Assembly (NCBI GenBank): GCA_965224225.1
Contig: CBDCZF010000030.1
Location: 1-64,000 of the forward strand
DNA: 64,000 nucleotides
Direction: 5' to 3'
Origin: CAJQQK01 sp965224225
GTDB lineage: Bacteria; Pseudomonadota; Alphaproteobacteria; Rhizobiales; Hyphomicrobiaceae
This document shows positions 52,727-61,567 of the stretch, piece after piece. The position numbers were made by a program, and so were the translations under genes. A model generated the notes under the pieces. The model saw nothing but the letters and a program-made list of their open reading frames with translations, made no database searches and had not been told where the DNA came from. Within the stretch, counting starts at the first letter, position 1, and each line of letters begins with the position of its first letter.

Positions 52727-54753
52727 GCGACCGTTTCCTGTGGCGTTGGGCTTGTCGGCTGGCGCCAGACGGAGGCGCGCCGCGACTGATTGTGGAGATC
52801 GTGAATGGCAGTCGGATCGAGGATCAGGGCGACCTTGCCGTCACCCAGGATCGTTGCGCCGGCAATTCCCGGCGTGACGGCGATTTCCTGATCGAGGCGT
52901 TTGACGACGATTTGCTGCTGGCCCCAGACCGCGTCGACCAGGAGGGCCAACCGGTCACCGCCTTCAACCTCGGTGACGATCGCCAGTTTCGCTGTCGGCG
53001 CGTGGGCCGCGGGGACGGTGAAAAGCTGAGCCATGTCGATGATGGCGATGTTGTCGCCGCGGAAGTTGAGCACTTCGCCGATGCCTGGAATTCGTCCCGT
53101 GCGTACGGCGGATGGTGATACCGTCTCGATGATCGAGAGCAGCGGGATCACGTAGTTGTCGCGCCCGATCTGGACGATCATGCCGTCCATCACCGCGAGT
53201 GTCAGCGGCAGCGTCAGGCGCATGGTTGTGCCGGCGCCCGGTTCCGATTGAATGGTCAGGCGACCGCCGAGGCGCTTGACGTTGGTGTCGACGACGTCCA
53301 TGCCGACGCCGCGGCCTGAAATGTCGGAAACCGTTTCAGACGTCGAAAAGCCCGGCAGCAGGATGAGATTGTCGATCTCTTCTTCGCTGAGTTTGTCGGC
53401 ATCATCGATCAAGCCGCGTTTGATCGCAGCCGTTCGGATAGCATTGCGATCGATGCCGCGGCCGTCGTCGCTGACCAGAATTTCGATGCGGCTGCCACTC
53501 TGGGCGGCAGACAGGCGCAATGTGCCGACCGGAGGCTTGCCTGCAGCGGCACGTTCATCTGGGTACTCGATTCCATGATCGACAGCATTTCGGATCATGT
53601 GAACCAGGGGGTCGGTCAGCTCTTCGACGACCGTCTTGTCGATCTCGGTCATTTCGCCGTCGATCTCGAGGCGCAGCTCCTTGCCGGTTTTCTTGGCAAG
53701 TTCGCGGACCAGCCGCGGCATGCGCGCAAACACGGTGCCGACTGGCTGGGCGCGGATCGACATCACCGAGTCCTGCAGGTTGACCATGTGGCGTTCGAAC
53801 TGTGCGAGATCCTCGATCAGGTCGACATGCAGTTCACCGAGGGCCGCACGGAACCGCTCGGTCAGCATCGCCTGCGCAATGACGATCTCGCCGACCATGT
53901 CGACAAGATGGTCGATACGGCCGATCTCGACGCGCACCGACGAGATCTTGCCGTTCGTGTCACTCGGTCCGGTTTGGGCGTCCCGATTGGCTGCAGGCTC
54001 GGGAGCGGATGCCGCAGCGGGCTCCCCGACGGCCTCGACCCTAAGGTCACTATCGGCTGCCACGAAGTCGAACACCTCATCGATTTCTGCACGACCGCAT
54101 GCCGTCTCGAGTTCGAACTCCCAGCCGAGATAGCAATCGCTGGCAACCATGTCGCCAAGCGCCGGCAGGCCATCGCAATCGACCGTGGTCGTAAGCTGAC
54201 CGAGGTCCTGGAGTGCGCGAATGATCGATAGGGGTTCGATGCCGCGGGTCATGATCTTGCCCGACGGCCTGAATGCAATATGAAAGCGCCTCAATTTGCC
54301 GTCAGGTGCTTGCGGGCCGGATTGCGATGGCGCACCGGCGGGGCTGTCCGGTGCCGTGCTCGTGGGCTCGAACTCGGCGAAGGTGCCTAGCAGATCCAGT
54401 GCAGCGCGTTCGTAGTCGGCTTCGATCGTCAATTCGTTTTGTTCGGCGTCGACCAAATAGGTCAGGACGTCGCCGGCATAGATGATCGCCTGGGTCTCGG
54501 AGGCCGTGCCCGTCGCGCGGCCGGCGCGCAGAGCATCGAGGGTGGCCTCGAAGACATGCGAGAAGGCTACCAGGCGATCGAAACCGAGGGCAGCGGCACC
54601 GCCCTTGATCGAGTGGACGGCTCGAAAGGCCTCGTTGAGATCTTCCTGCGAGAACTCGCCACGCTCGATTGCTGCCAGTGCGACATCAAGATCCGCCAGG
54701 CGGTCCTCGCATTCCTGGAAGAATGTCTTTTTGTATTTGTCTAGCGGCTGCAT
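52723..54753 (-). CDS. cheA: chemotaxis histidine kinase CheA
   Basis: A 676-residue CheA. The P1 phosphotransfer domain has its histidine in RAVHSIKGGAAALGF near residue 48. Then come a P2-like linker, the P3 dimerisation helices, the ATP-binding P4 domain with MIRNAVDHGIE, SDDGRGID and ISGRGVGMDVVDTNV, and the CheW-like P5. It autophosphorylates under receptor control and passes phosphate to CheY and CheB. One HPt domain, single kinase; a typical single-copy CheA. Confidence 0.95.
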   Translation of the reverse strand: MQPLDKYKKTFFQECEDRLADLDVALAAIERGEFSQEDLNEAFRAVHSIKGGAAALGFDRLVAFSHVFEATLDALRAGRATGTASETQAIIYAGDVLTYLVDAEQNELTIEADYERAALDLLGTFAEFEPTSTAPDSPAGAPSQSGPQAPDGKLRRFHIAFRPSGKIMTRGIEPLSIIRALQDLGQLTTTVDCDGLPALGDMVASDCYLGWEFELETACGRAEIDEVFDFVAADSDLRVEAVGEPAAASAPEPAANRDAQTGPSDTNGKISSVRVEIGRIDHLVDMVGEIVIAQAMLTERFRAALGELHVDLIEDLAQFERHMVNLQDSVMSIRAQPVGTVFARMPRLVRELAKKTGKELRLEIDGEMTEIDKTVVEELTDPLVHMIRNAVDHGIEYPDERAAAGKPPVGTLRLSAAQSGSRIEILVSDDGRGIDRNAIRTAAIKRGLIDDADKLSEEEIDNLILLPGFSTSETVSDISGRGVGMDVVDTNVKRLGGRLTIQSEPGAGTTMRLTLPLTLAVMDGMIVQIGRDNYVIPLLSIIETVSPSAVRTGRIPGIGEVLNFRGDNIAIIDMAQLFTVPAAHAPTAKLAIVTEVEGGDRLALLVDAVWGQQQIVVKRLDQEIAVTPGIAGATILGDGKVALILDPTAIHDLHNQSRRASVWRQPTSPTPQETVA

Positions 54754-54782
54754 CTGGTCGGTTCTGGCTCGGTCGGTTGCCG

Positions 54783-55148
54783 TCAGGCGGTTAGTCTGCG
54801 GGCAACCTTGACCAGTTCATCCGGGTCAAACGGCTTCGCAATCCAGCCCGTCGCCCCGACTTCGCGGCCTACCTCGCGCATTTCTTCGGTATCTTCCGTG
54901 GTCATGACCAGGATCGGCGTGCCCACGTTCGACATGTCCTTTCGGACGTTCTCGATGAAATCGAGCCCGCCCATGACCATCATGTTGATGTCTGTAATGA
55001 TCAGGTCGACGGAGTGATCCGTCAGCTTGTCGAGCCCTTCGCGGCCGTTTTCGGCTTCGATGACTTCGAAACCGGCCTCCCTCATGGTGTCTGACAACAT
55101 GCGACGGATCGTTGGCGAATCGTCGACTGCAAGTAGCTTCAAAGTCAT
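54783..55148 (-). CDS. cheY: chemotaxis response regulator CheY
   Basis: A 121-residue single receiver domain. It begins LKLLAVDDSPTIRRMLSDTM, carries the phosphorylated aspartate in LIITDINMMVMGGLDF near residue 53, the conserved Thr in ILVMTTEDT and Lys in WIAKPFDPDEL. It signals from CheA to the motor or another output. It overlaps the STAS gene by ATGA. Confidence 0.93.
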   Translation of the reverse strand: MTLKLLAVDDSPTIRRMLSDTMREAGFEVIEAENGREGLDKLTDHSVDLIITDINMMVMGGLDFIENVRKDMSNVGTPILVMTTEDTEEMREVGREVGATGWIAKPFDPDELVKVARRLTA

Positions 55149-55447
55149 TGAATGTCGCTCCCTACTGCAAAAGCCGATCGAAAGCCGATATCGCTGATAG
55201 CAGCCAGAAACTGCTCCGACGGGCCTTTTACTGAAATTAAGTCGCTTGCCTGCAATCCGGCTTCGATCACCTGGATTGCAGCGGTTGAAATACGTGTGAC
55301 CCCGCTGGCGTCGATTGTCGTTGGCAGGGAAGACTCGAGGGCTTCGAGCAACAGCGTGCGCAGTTCTTCGGCGTGCTGCAGCGCAAGCTTCGAAGGCAGC
55401 GACACCGTCACTCCGTTCTGTTCGATCGTGACCGTAAGATCGGCCAT
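55145..55447 (-). CDS. STAS-domain protein of the chemotaxis operon
   Basis: A 100-residue STAS-domain protein. LTVTIEQNGVTVSLPSKLALQHAEELRTLLLEAL and TIDASGVTRISTAAIQVIEAGLQAS show the SpoIIAA-like fold; the usual phosphorylatable serine position has ASGVTRISTAAIQ, with Ser and Thr available. It heads the chemotaxis operon and is translationally coupled to cheY, as seen in other alphaproteobacterial che clusters. Its exact function is unknown. Confidence 0.85.
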   Translation of the reverse strand: MADLTVTIEQNGVTVSLPSKLALQHAEELRTLLLEALESSLPTTIDASGVTRISTAAIQVIEAGLQASDLISVKGPSEQFLAAISDIGFRSAFAVGSDIQ

Positions 55448-56031
55448 TCCAGCCTTCCTTGCCCGTCTCAGCGCGCCTTCTTTCGGCCCGGGTCCATCCA
55501 GTTATGGTGCCGAACTCGATCCCCCACGGTCAGACGTTATCGGCGAGATTTTCCGAGAACTTACACAAGGGGCGAAAGGCGAGACCGGACCAAGAGATAA
55601 TCTAGTGCGTTTGCTGTTTGCTATCGGATTTGATTTCTTCGTGATTATCTCTAATATTTAGTAAAGGCATGGTTGAATCTGACAAACTCGAATATCAATG
55701 AGGTTGTATTATTGTTTTTGGTTGGCTTTTCTGGGCTGTCGGGTAAACGATTTCTTGCCTCGGAGTTATCGGGACGATGACCGTGCAAGTCTATGCAACC
55801 GTCTGGGTGCTGCGCCAACCAGGGTTTTCTGCCTTGGGCGCTGTTGGTGTATTTCGAATGGTTAATCGCACGCCACGACGCGTTCTGATGCCTTGTTGTG
55901 CGATCAAATTTCCGCACTGCAACATAGCGGCGGGCCGGACATTCAACATCGTGGCTGGCATTGTCGTGCTCATGTGCTACGATTTTCCGCGGCCAGGTTG
56001 CCGATCGAAAAAAACCAAGGGAGTGAAACAC
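55448..56031. promoter_or_regulatory. 584-base divergent region between the chemotaxis and TRAP operons
   Basis: No gene is evident although an open frame leads into dctP from 55777. The part at about 55600-55740 is AT-rich compared with the window, which fits promoters for the leftward che operon and the rightward TRAP operon. No specific operator is recognised. Confidence 0.45.
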
Positions 56032-57201
56032 ATGCCTGTTTGCAAGATTACCGGAGGCAGCGTGCGTTCCGTCGCCAAGAGCTGGACCAGGCGCGCAGCC
56101 TTGCTGGCGGGCGCCGGTGCGCTTGCCGCCACGACGATGAGCGGCGCAGCACTAGCCGCCGGCGTCACGATCCGTATCGCCTCGGATACGGTGGGCCCGC
56201 CGCACCCGGCCGGCATCGCCATGGAGATCTTCAAGGAGAAGGTCGAGAAGGCGATCCCGGGCAGCAAGGTGCGCATCTACGTCTCCTCATCGCTCTACAA
56301 GAACCCGGAAGCCGTCGAAGCGATGACCGAGGGCAACCTCGAAATGGCCTGGGGCCAGTTCGGCAAGACCGCGATTCTCGATCCGTGGACCAACGTCGTG
56401 CTCGGGCCGATGCTGCTGACGACGCCGGGCGCGATCAACTCGCTCGACGAGTTCGAAACCTTCAAGATGCTGCAGAAGCGCTTCAATGACGTGCACGACG
56501 TGACGATCTTCGGCTCGGCGCACCTGAGCTTCTACATGGGTGCCGGTTCCGGCTCGCGCCTTCTGAAGCCCGACGACTTTCGCGGGCAAGAAGATCCGCT
56601 CGATGGGGCCTGCGGAAAATGCAATGCTGCGTGCTTTCGGCGCCAACCCGACGACCATGGCATTCGGCGACGTACCGCCGGCGCTCGAAACCAAGGTGAT
56701 CGACGGCCTGCTGACCAGCCTCGGCGGCTTCAACAAGGTCAAGGAGCAGGCGCCGTTCTACACCATCGCCGGTATCAACGGCATCGTCGGCGACTACTAC
56801 TACATCGCTGGCGTCCAACAAGTGGTGGAAGAAGCTGAAGCCCGATACATCAGGCGACGATCCAGAAAATCCTGGTCGAGGAGGTTCTGCCCTGGGCGAA
56901 GCGTGCGAACTTACTGCAATGACAAGCGCCTGATCGACATGTACGGCACCAAGGATCCGTCGAAGCCGGGCATCTACATCATGACGTCTGCCGAATCCAA
57001 GGCGCTTGCCGACTAAGCTCGGTGATGCGACGACCAACTGGATCAAGAAGAACACCCCAGGTGCTGCCGACGAGTGGGTCGACAAGTTCGCTAGAAGAAG
57101 CCAAGGCTGCAGTTGCCAAGAACCCGATGGGTTCGAACTGGCTCGAAAAGACTGACTGCGCCAAGCTCGAGCCGATCTTCGCAAAGTACACCAAGAAGTA
57201 G
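56032..57201 (+). pseudogene. dctP: TRAP transporter substrate-binding protein, six +1 frameshifts
   Basis: Corrected, this is about 387 residues of a DctP-type periplasmic binding protein. The N-terminus has a Tat-like signal (TRRAALLAGAGALAATTMSG), then ITIRIASDTVGPPHPAG-like sequence, EAMTEGNLEMAWGQFG and GKKIRSMGPAENAMLRAFG. One-base insertions are needed to be removed near 56585, 56815, 56850, 56910, 57014 and 57093; the last six changes add up to the original frame at the stop codon 57199-57201. GGGAG precedes ATG 56032. No nonsense substitutions are seen. Confidence 0.8.
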
Positions 57202-57350
57202 GCTCGATAGACCTTGATGACCGGCCGGCTGGTTGTTCATTGAGACTTGGACCGGCCGGCTGTCGCATACCTGCCTACCGTCACCGTAGCGCCATCTCAG
57301 CAATATGATGCGGGACTGCAACACCTGATCGGTGCACAGGGGGAATTTGC

Positions 57351-57912
57351 ATGGATTGGATCGGTCGACAAGCTTTACCGCGATATTCCGGTTCGTGCTC
57401 GACTACGTGATCGGCTACAGCGCGATCCTGATTATGCTGCTCGGCACAGGCCTGGCGGTTGCTGAAGTGATCCGACGATACATTCTTCGGGCAGGTGTTC
57501 GACTGGGGCCAGGACGCTGTCACCTACGGCATGGTCGGCTCGATCTTCCTTTATTTCGCCGTGACCCAGGCGCGCCGCTCGCATCTGCGTATGGCAGCTC
57601 GTCATGGATACGCTGGAGGCGGCCGGCTGGACGCGGTTCGTGATGATCATTCGCACGCTGATGTCGGCTATCGGTGTGGTGGTCTACGGCGCCATCGCCT
57701 GGTGGGGCGTGCCGAACCTTCGAGCGCTCGATGATGCTCGGGCGCAAGACCCAGAGCATGGTGATCCTGATCTGGCCGTTCCAGCCATTCTGATCATTGC
57801 CTTCGCAATGCTGGCCATCGTCTGCCTGTTCCAGCTTTACCAGGACGTCCGCGCGCTGATGGGCAAAAGGTCTTCGAGTGGGCCCCGGTCGGAAGAAGGG
57901 ATTGAGATCTAG
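57351..57912 (+). pseudogene. dctQ: TRAP transporter small permease subunit, several frameshifts
   Basis: Corrected, about 186 residues with four membrane segments: FRFVLDYVIGYSAILIMLLGTGLAVAEVI, then GQDAVTYGMVGSIFLYFAVTQARRSH, RFVMIIRTLMSAIGVVVYGAIAWWG and a last segment ending ALMGK. The DctQ subunit forms the small partner of DctM. Indels: one missing base near 57363, extra bases at 57485, 57593 and 57721, one missing near 57786. Net change brings the length to a multiple of three. ATG 57351 has AGGGGGA upstream. It lies between dctP and dctM. Confidence 0.75.
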
Positions 57913-57914
57913 TC

Positions 57915-59200
57915 ATGGGCATTCTCGGACCTGGACTGTTGGTCAATGTTGGCGCTCGGCGCGCCGATTGCGCTTGCGCTCATCTCGCTCACGGTCGGCT
58001 TCATCGTTTACGACCCGCTGCTGTCGGAAAAGGCGATCTTTCCGATCGTTCTTCAGCTTCGTGAATAAATACACGCTGATGGCGATCCCGTTCTTCATTT
58101 CGCCGGCTTCCTGATGGAGCGCACGGGCCTGATCGCCAAACTGTTCCGGTTTGCTGACGCGCTGATCGGCTGGCTGCCGGGCGGCTTCGCCTATGCGACC
58201 ATTCTGGCGGCCGTGATGTTCGGTGCGATCTCAGGCTCGTCGACGGCGATGGCGGCGGCCATGGGCGTCGTCGCCTACCCGGAAATGATCAAGCGCGGTT
58301 ATCCAAAATGGATGGCGGCCGGCGTGATCGCGACCGGCGGGGGTATCGCGATCCTCATACCGCCGAGTATCACGCTCATTCTCTACGGCGTTCTGACGGA
58401 TGAATCGATCGTCAAGCTGTTCTTTGCCGGCGTCATACCAGGCCTGATGCTGGCCTTCAGTGATGCGGTGATCGTGCTGACGATGGCGGCGATCATCAAG
58501 CTGCCGGCTGCCAAGTTCAGCTGGTCGGAGCTGTGGTCGGCCGGGATCGATGCCCTGCCTGCGCTGCTGATGCCGGTGTTCGTACTGGGTGCGCTTTACG
58601 GCGGTGTCCTGACGCCGACAGAATCGGGTGCCGGTGCCTGCGCCTACGCCATGGCCTACGGCTTCCTGTCGATGCGTGGCAGGTTCGTCAAGGAGATGCT
58701 GGCGGCGACCGAGCGGGCGGTGAATCTGACGGCGATCCTGTTCTTCCTGCTCGGTGGCGTCGGCATCTTCCAGTTCCTGCTCGCCAACCAGGGCTGGCCG
58801 CAGGATATCGCTGAATGGGTCACCGGCATGGGGCTGTCGCCGATCGGCTTCCTCGCCGTGTCTGATGGTCGTGCTGCTGTTCCTGTCGATGTTCCTGACA
58901 GGGGTCGCGATCCTGGTTCTCGTCGTGCCGATCATCTACCCGGTGTCGCTGTCGCTCGGCATCGACCCGATCCACCTCGGCGTGCTGTTCGCGCTGTGCA
59001 TCGAGATGGGCGCAGTGATCCCGCCGGTCGGCCTCAACCTGTTCGCGGTCAGCGGCACGACCGGCGTGCCGGTCACCACCGTGATGCGCGGCTCGTTCCC
59101 GTTCCTGTGCACGGACGGCTGCGTTTTGATGCTCTGCATGTTCTTCCCGATCCTGACGCTGTGGCTGCCGAGCATGGCGGTGGTCAGCGTGTTCAACTGA
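57915..59200 (+). pseudogene. dctM: TRAP transporter large permease subunit, several frameshifts
   Basis: Corrected, about 427 residues, the normal DctM length. Hallmarks are GAISGSSTAMAAAMGVVAYPEM near residue 100, GGGIAILIPPSITLILYGVLTDES near 135, and EMGAVIPPVGLNLFAV near 370. Indels: one extra base near 57930-57940, one at 58045, one missing at 58098, one extra at 58861. The long frames between them (385 codons from 58114) are otherwise clean. The uptake substrate cannot be named. Confidence 0.82.
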
Positions 59201-59247
59201 TGCAAGGCATCGGCAGGTACACAGGCCGCGTGGTCATTGGCGTCAAG

Positions 59248-59277
59248 GATGCAAGATTTATGAGTTTGTGACCTAAT
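59248..59277. repeat. 30-nt motif shared with 23096-23125
   Basis: 28 of 30 bases match the copy at 23096-23125, both containing ATGAGTTTGTGACCTAAT in the same orientation. It lies just downstream of dctM. Bases before it also align loosely for about 20 more; bases after it do not. Confidence 0.6.
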
Positions 59278-59306
59278 TTCAGAAGGGCAGCGTTGCACTG
59301 CTTCGC

Positions 59307-59469
59307 CCATTGCCCCTCACCCTAGCCCTCTCCCCGTGAAGTACGGGGAGAGGGGATCAGGCCGTGCCGCATTGCACCGTCGCGGGCAAAACGACGGGCC
59401 GGATTCCCTCTCCCCGTAGCACCACTTCGGCGCGTGCGGGGAGAGGGTTAAGGTGAGGGGCAGAATGGG
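59307..59469. repeat. second member of the CCCCTCACCCTA palindromic element
   Basis: The left arm has GCCCCTCACCCTAGCCCTCT and a CCCTCTCCCCGTGAAGTACG palindrome. The right arm is its imperfect inverse, ending GGTGAGGGGCAGAATGGG, with an extra insertion in the right palindrome. It is a degenerate relative of the element at 28632-28800 and sits 33 bases before rfbC. Confidence 0.75.
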
Positions 59470-59502
59470 TCGCGCAGCACGGCTCGGCCTTCAGGAGGCA
59501 AT

Positions 59503-60069
59503 ATGCAGGTCGAGCGGCTGGCGATACCGGACGTGGTGCGGATTACGCCGAAGAAGTTCGGCGACGAGCGCGGTTTCTTTTCCGAGGTTTACAACGCGGC
59601 AACCCTTGCGTCAGTGGCGGGCATCCGTGAGAGCTTCGTGCAGGACAACCATTCACTTTCGCGCGCCAAGGGTGTGGTGCGCGGACTTCATTTCCAGACG
59701 CCGCCCTTTGCGCAAGGCAAACTGGTGCGCGTGACGCGCGGCGCTATTCTCGACGTCGCGGTCGACCTGCGCCATGGTTCTGCGACGTTCGGCCAGCACG
59801 TCGTTGCAGAAATATCCGCCGAAAACTGGGCACAGCTCTGGATCCCGTCAGGTTTCGCACACGGCTTTTGCACGCTCGAAGCCGATACCGAGGTGATCTA
59901 CAAGGTCACGGCGGCTTTTTCGCCGGAGCACGACAAGGGCGTGCGCTGGAACGATCCGGCCTTTGGTATCGACTGGCCGGTCGATGAGACAAACGTGACG
60001 CTTTCCGATAAGGACCAGCAACAGCCCATGTTTGCCGACCTGCCGGAATACTTCGTCATTGGCGCATGA
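59503..60069 (+). CDS. rfbC: dTDP-4-dehydrorhamnose 3,5-epimerase
   Basis: A 188-residue RmlC-type cupin. DERGFFSEVYNAATLA is near residue 25, the catalytic histidine in GVVRGLHFQTPP near 62, and WIPSGFAHGFCTLEADTEVIYKV near 115-138. It makes dTDP-4-keto-L-rhamnose in L-rhamnose synthesis for surface glycans. ATG 59503 follows GGAGG. The other rml genes are not in the window. Confidence 0.92.
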   Translation: MQVERLAIPDVVRITPKKFGDERGFFSEVYNAATLASVAGIRESFVQDNHSLSRAKGVVRGLHFQTPPFAQGKLVRVTRGAILDVAVDLRHGSATFGQHVVAEISAENWAQLWIPSGFAHGFCTLEADTEVIYKVTAAFSPEHDKGVRWNDPAFGIDWPVDETNVTLSDKDQQQPMFADLPEYFVIGA

Positions 60070-60082
60070 CACGGACCGATCT

Positions 60083-60565
60083 ATGCAAATCAGGCCAGAA
60101 GCTCCGGACGATCGAGATGCCATATCGGCGGTTTTGGAGGCAGCGTTCAAAGGTTCCGACGAGGCCTGCCTCGTTAATGAGCTGCGCGATGGCGATCAGC
60201 TTGCCGCATCGCTGGTTGCTACAATCGACGCCGCCGTCGCCGGCCACATTGCGTTATCGTGGCTGGGCTCACCGCCGCAAGCGCTGGCACTCGCGCCGCT
60301 TGCTGTCGAGCCGTCTAAGCAAGGCCGGGGGATCGGGTCGGCGCTGGTCAGGGCGTCCATCGACCGGGCGCGCGAGATGAATGCGCGGATGATCTTCGTC
60401 GTCGGCGATCCGGCCTATTACCGTCGATTCGGTTTTTCCGGTCCCACTGCAGCGCCCTTCCCGGCACCCTTTGCCGGACCTCATTTCATGGCCTTGTTGC
60501 TTGGTGACGAGATTCCGGCTGTCGCTCCGGTGATTTACCCCGAACCTTTTGGCACAATCGAATAG
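60083..60565 (+). CDS. GNAT family N-acetyltransferase (YhbS-like)
   Basis: A 160-residue acetyltransferase. MQIRPEAPDDRDAISAVLEAAF opens it; LAPLAVEPSKQGRGIGSALVRASI near residues 68-90 is the acetyl-CoA site, and VVGDPAYYRRFGFSG is the YhbS-type ending. The start at 60083 is chosen because the frame upstream overlaps rfbC. It follows rfbC by 13 bases. Substrate unknown. Confidence 0.8.
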   Translation: MQIRPEAPDDRDAISAVLEAAFKGSDEACLVNELRDGDQLAASLVATIDAAVAGHIALSWLGSPPQALALAPLAVEPSKQGRGIGSALVRASIDRAREMNARMIFVVGDPAYYRRFGFSGPTAAPFPAPFAGPHFMALLLGDEIPAVAPVIYPEPFGTIE

Positions 60566-60599
60566 GGAGCCGTGCCGCGAACCGGCCAAGGGCCGCAGA

Positions 60600-61007
60600 T
60601 CAGCGTTCGCCTTCTTCGGTAAAGAACTTCTGGCCTTCCGCAAATCTGTTGGGCTTGAGGAACATGCCAAGGATCACCGCGCCGTTCGGCGCGACCGCCT
60701 CGTGCATGTTGCCGGCCGGGCGCCAGCAGAACTGGCCGGGGCCACAAACGCCTTCGTGATCCTCGAGCGTGCCTTCCAGGACGTAGGTTTGCTCGATCGC
60801 GGTGTGTTCGTGCATTGGCACGATGGCGCCCGGCTCGAGCTTGAAAAGCGCGGTCGTCATGCCCTCGTCATCGGCATAGAGCACCTTGATCTGGATGCCG
60901 GGAAACTTCGTCGCCTCCCACGTCATATTGGGCACGTCGAGATATCTGGTGGCGAGAGCCGGGTCCTGATTGGGCTTGATGTCCGCATGAACGACATTTG
61001 CACTCAT
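60600..61007 (-). CDS. cupin domain protein
   Basis: A 135-residue single-domain cupin. The first motif is PIVPMHEHTAIEQTYVLEGTLEDHEG-like (GAIVPMHEHTAIEQTYVLEG near residue 60-80) with metal-binding histidines and glutamate; the second is GPGQFCWRPAGNMHEA near 95. It probably binds a metal ion and may act on a small molecule. Its enzymatic role cannot be named. It is convergent with the acetyltransferase. Confidence 0.8.
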   Translation of the reverse strand: MSANVVHADIKPNQDPALATRYLDVPNMTWEATKFPGIQIKVLYADDEGMTTALFKLEPGAIVPMHEHTAIEQTYVLEGTLEDHEGVCGPGQFCWRPAGNMHEAVAPNGAVILGMFLKPNRFAEGQKFFTEEGER

Positions 61008-61567
61008 TGGTCGAATTCCTCCGATTATCTGCTTGGCCGAGGCTGCACGTTTTTGGGTCCGCCGGCAAGTCGCTCGCGTACCGCTGCCGGCAACACGACG
61101 ATAGAATTGTCTGCAACTACTGACGCTTGCTCATTGTCTTGACAACCAAACGTGATGTTTTCGCCGCAAATCTATGCGTTTTGCGGGCCGGGCCGATGAT
61201 CGCGGAGCCAAATGGGATCAGGGTGTCGGCTTGAGACATTTATGTGGTGACGCCGATGAAAATGCAGGGGAGACCGATGTTGAAAGTTGCGATACGGCGG
61301 CTGCCGGCCGCCATAATTTGTTCAAATCGACCATTTCAATGGACACAACACTGCAGAACGTAACAGAAACCTGTTGAAACCGATCCGCATGGGCCGGGCA
61401 AACGTGTCTCAACCCCTGGAATTACTTGATATATTCTGGCATTGAGTGACACGTGCCCAAAGAATGATGATGGCTGCGCGCCCAAACTGGTCGACATACT
61501 GAGAAGCGGTCATTGCGCAAGCAGTCGTTGAGCAAGTAACACACCGTGCCGGGCGGGAACGGAACGC
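61008..61567. other. 560-base gap before the GYF-domain gene
   Basis: No gene, RNA or strong repeat is visible. It is between divergent genes (cupin leftward, GYF-domain protein rightward), so it should contain promoters. Confidence 0.4.
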
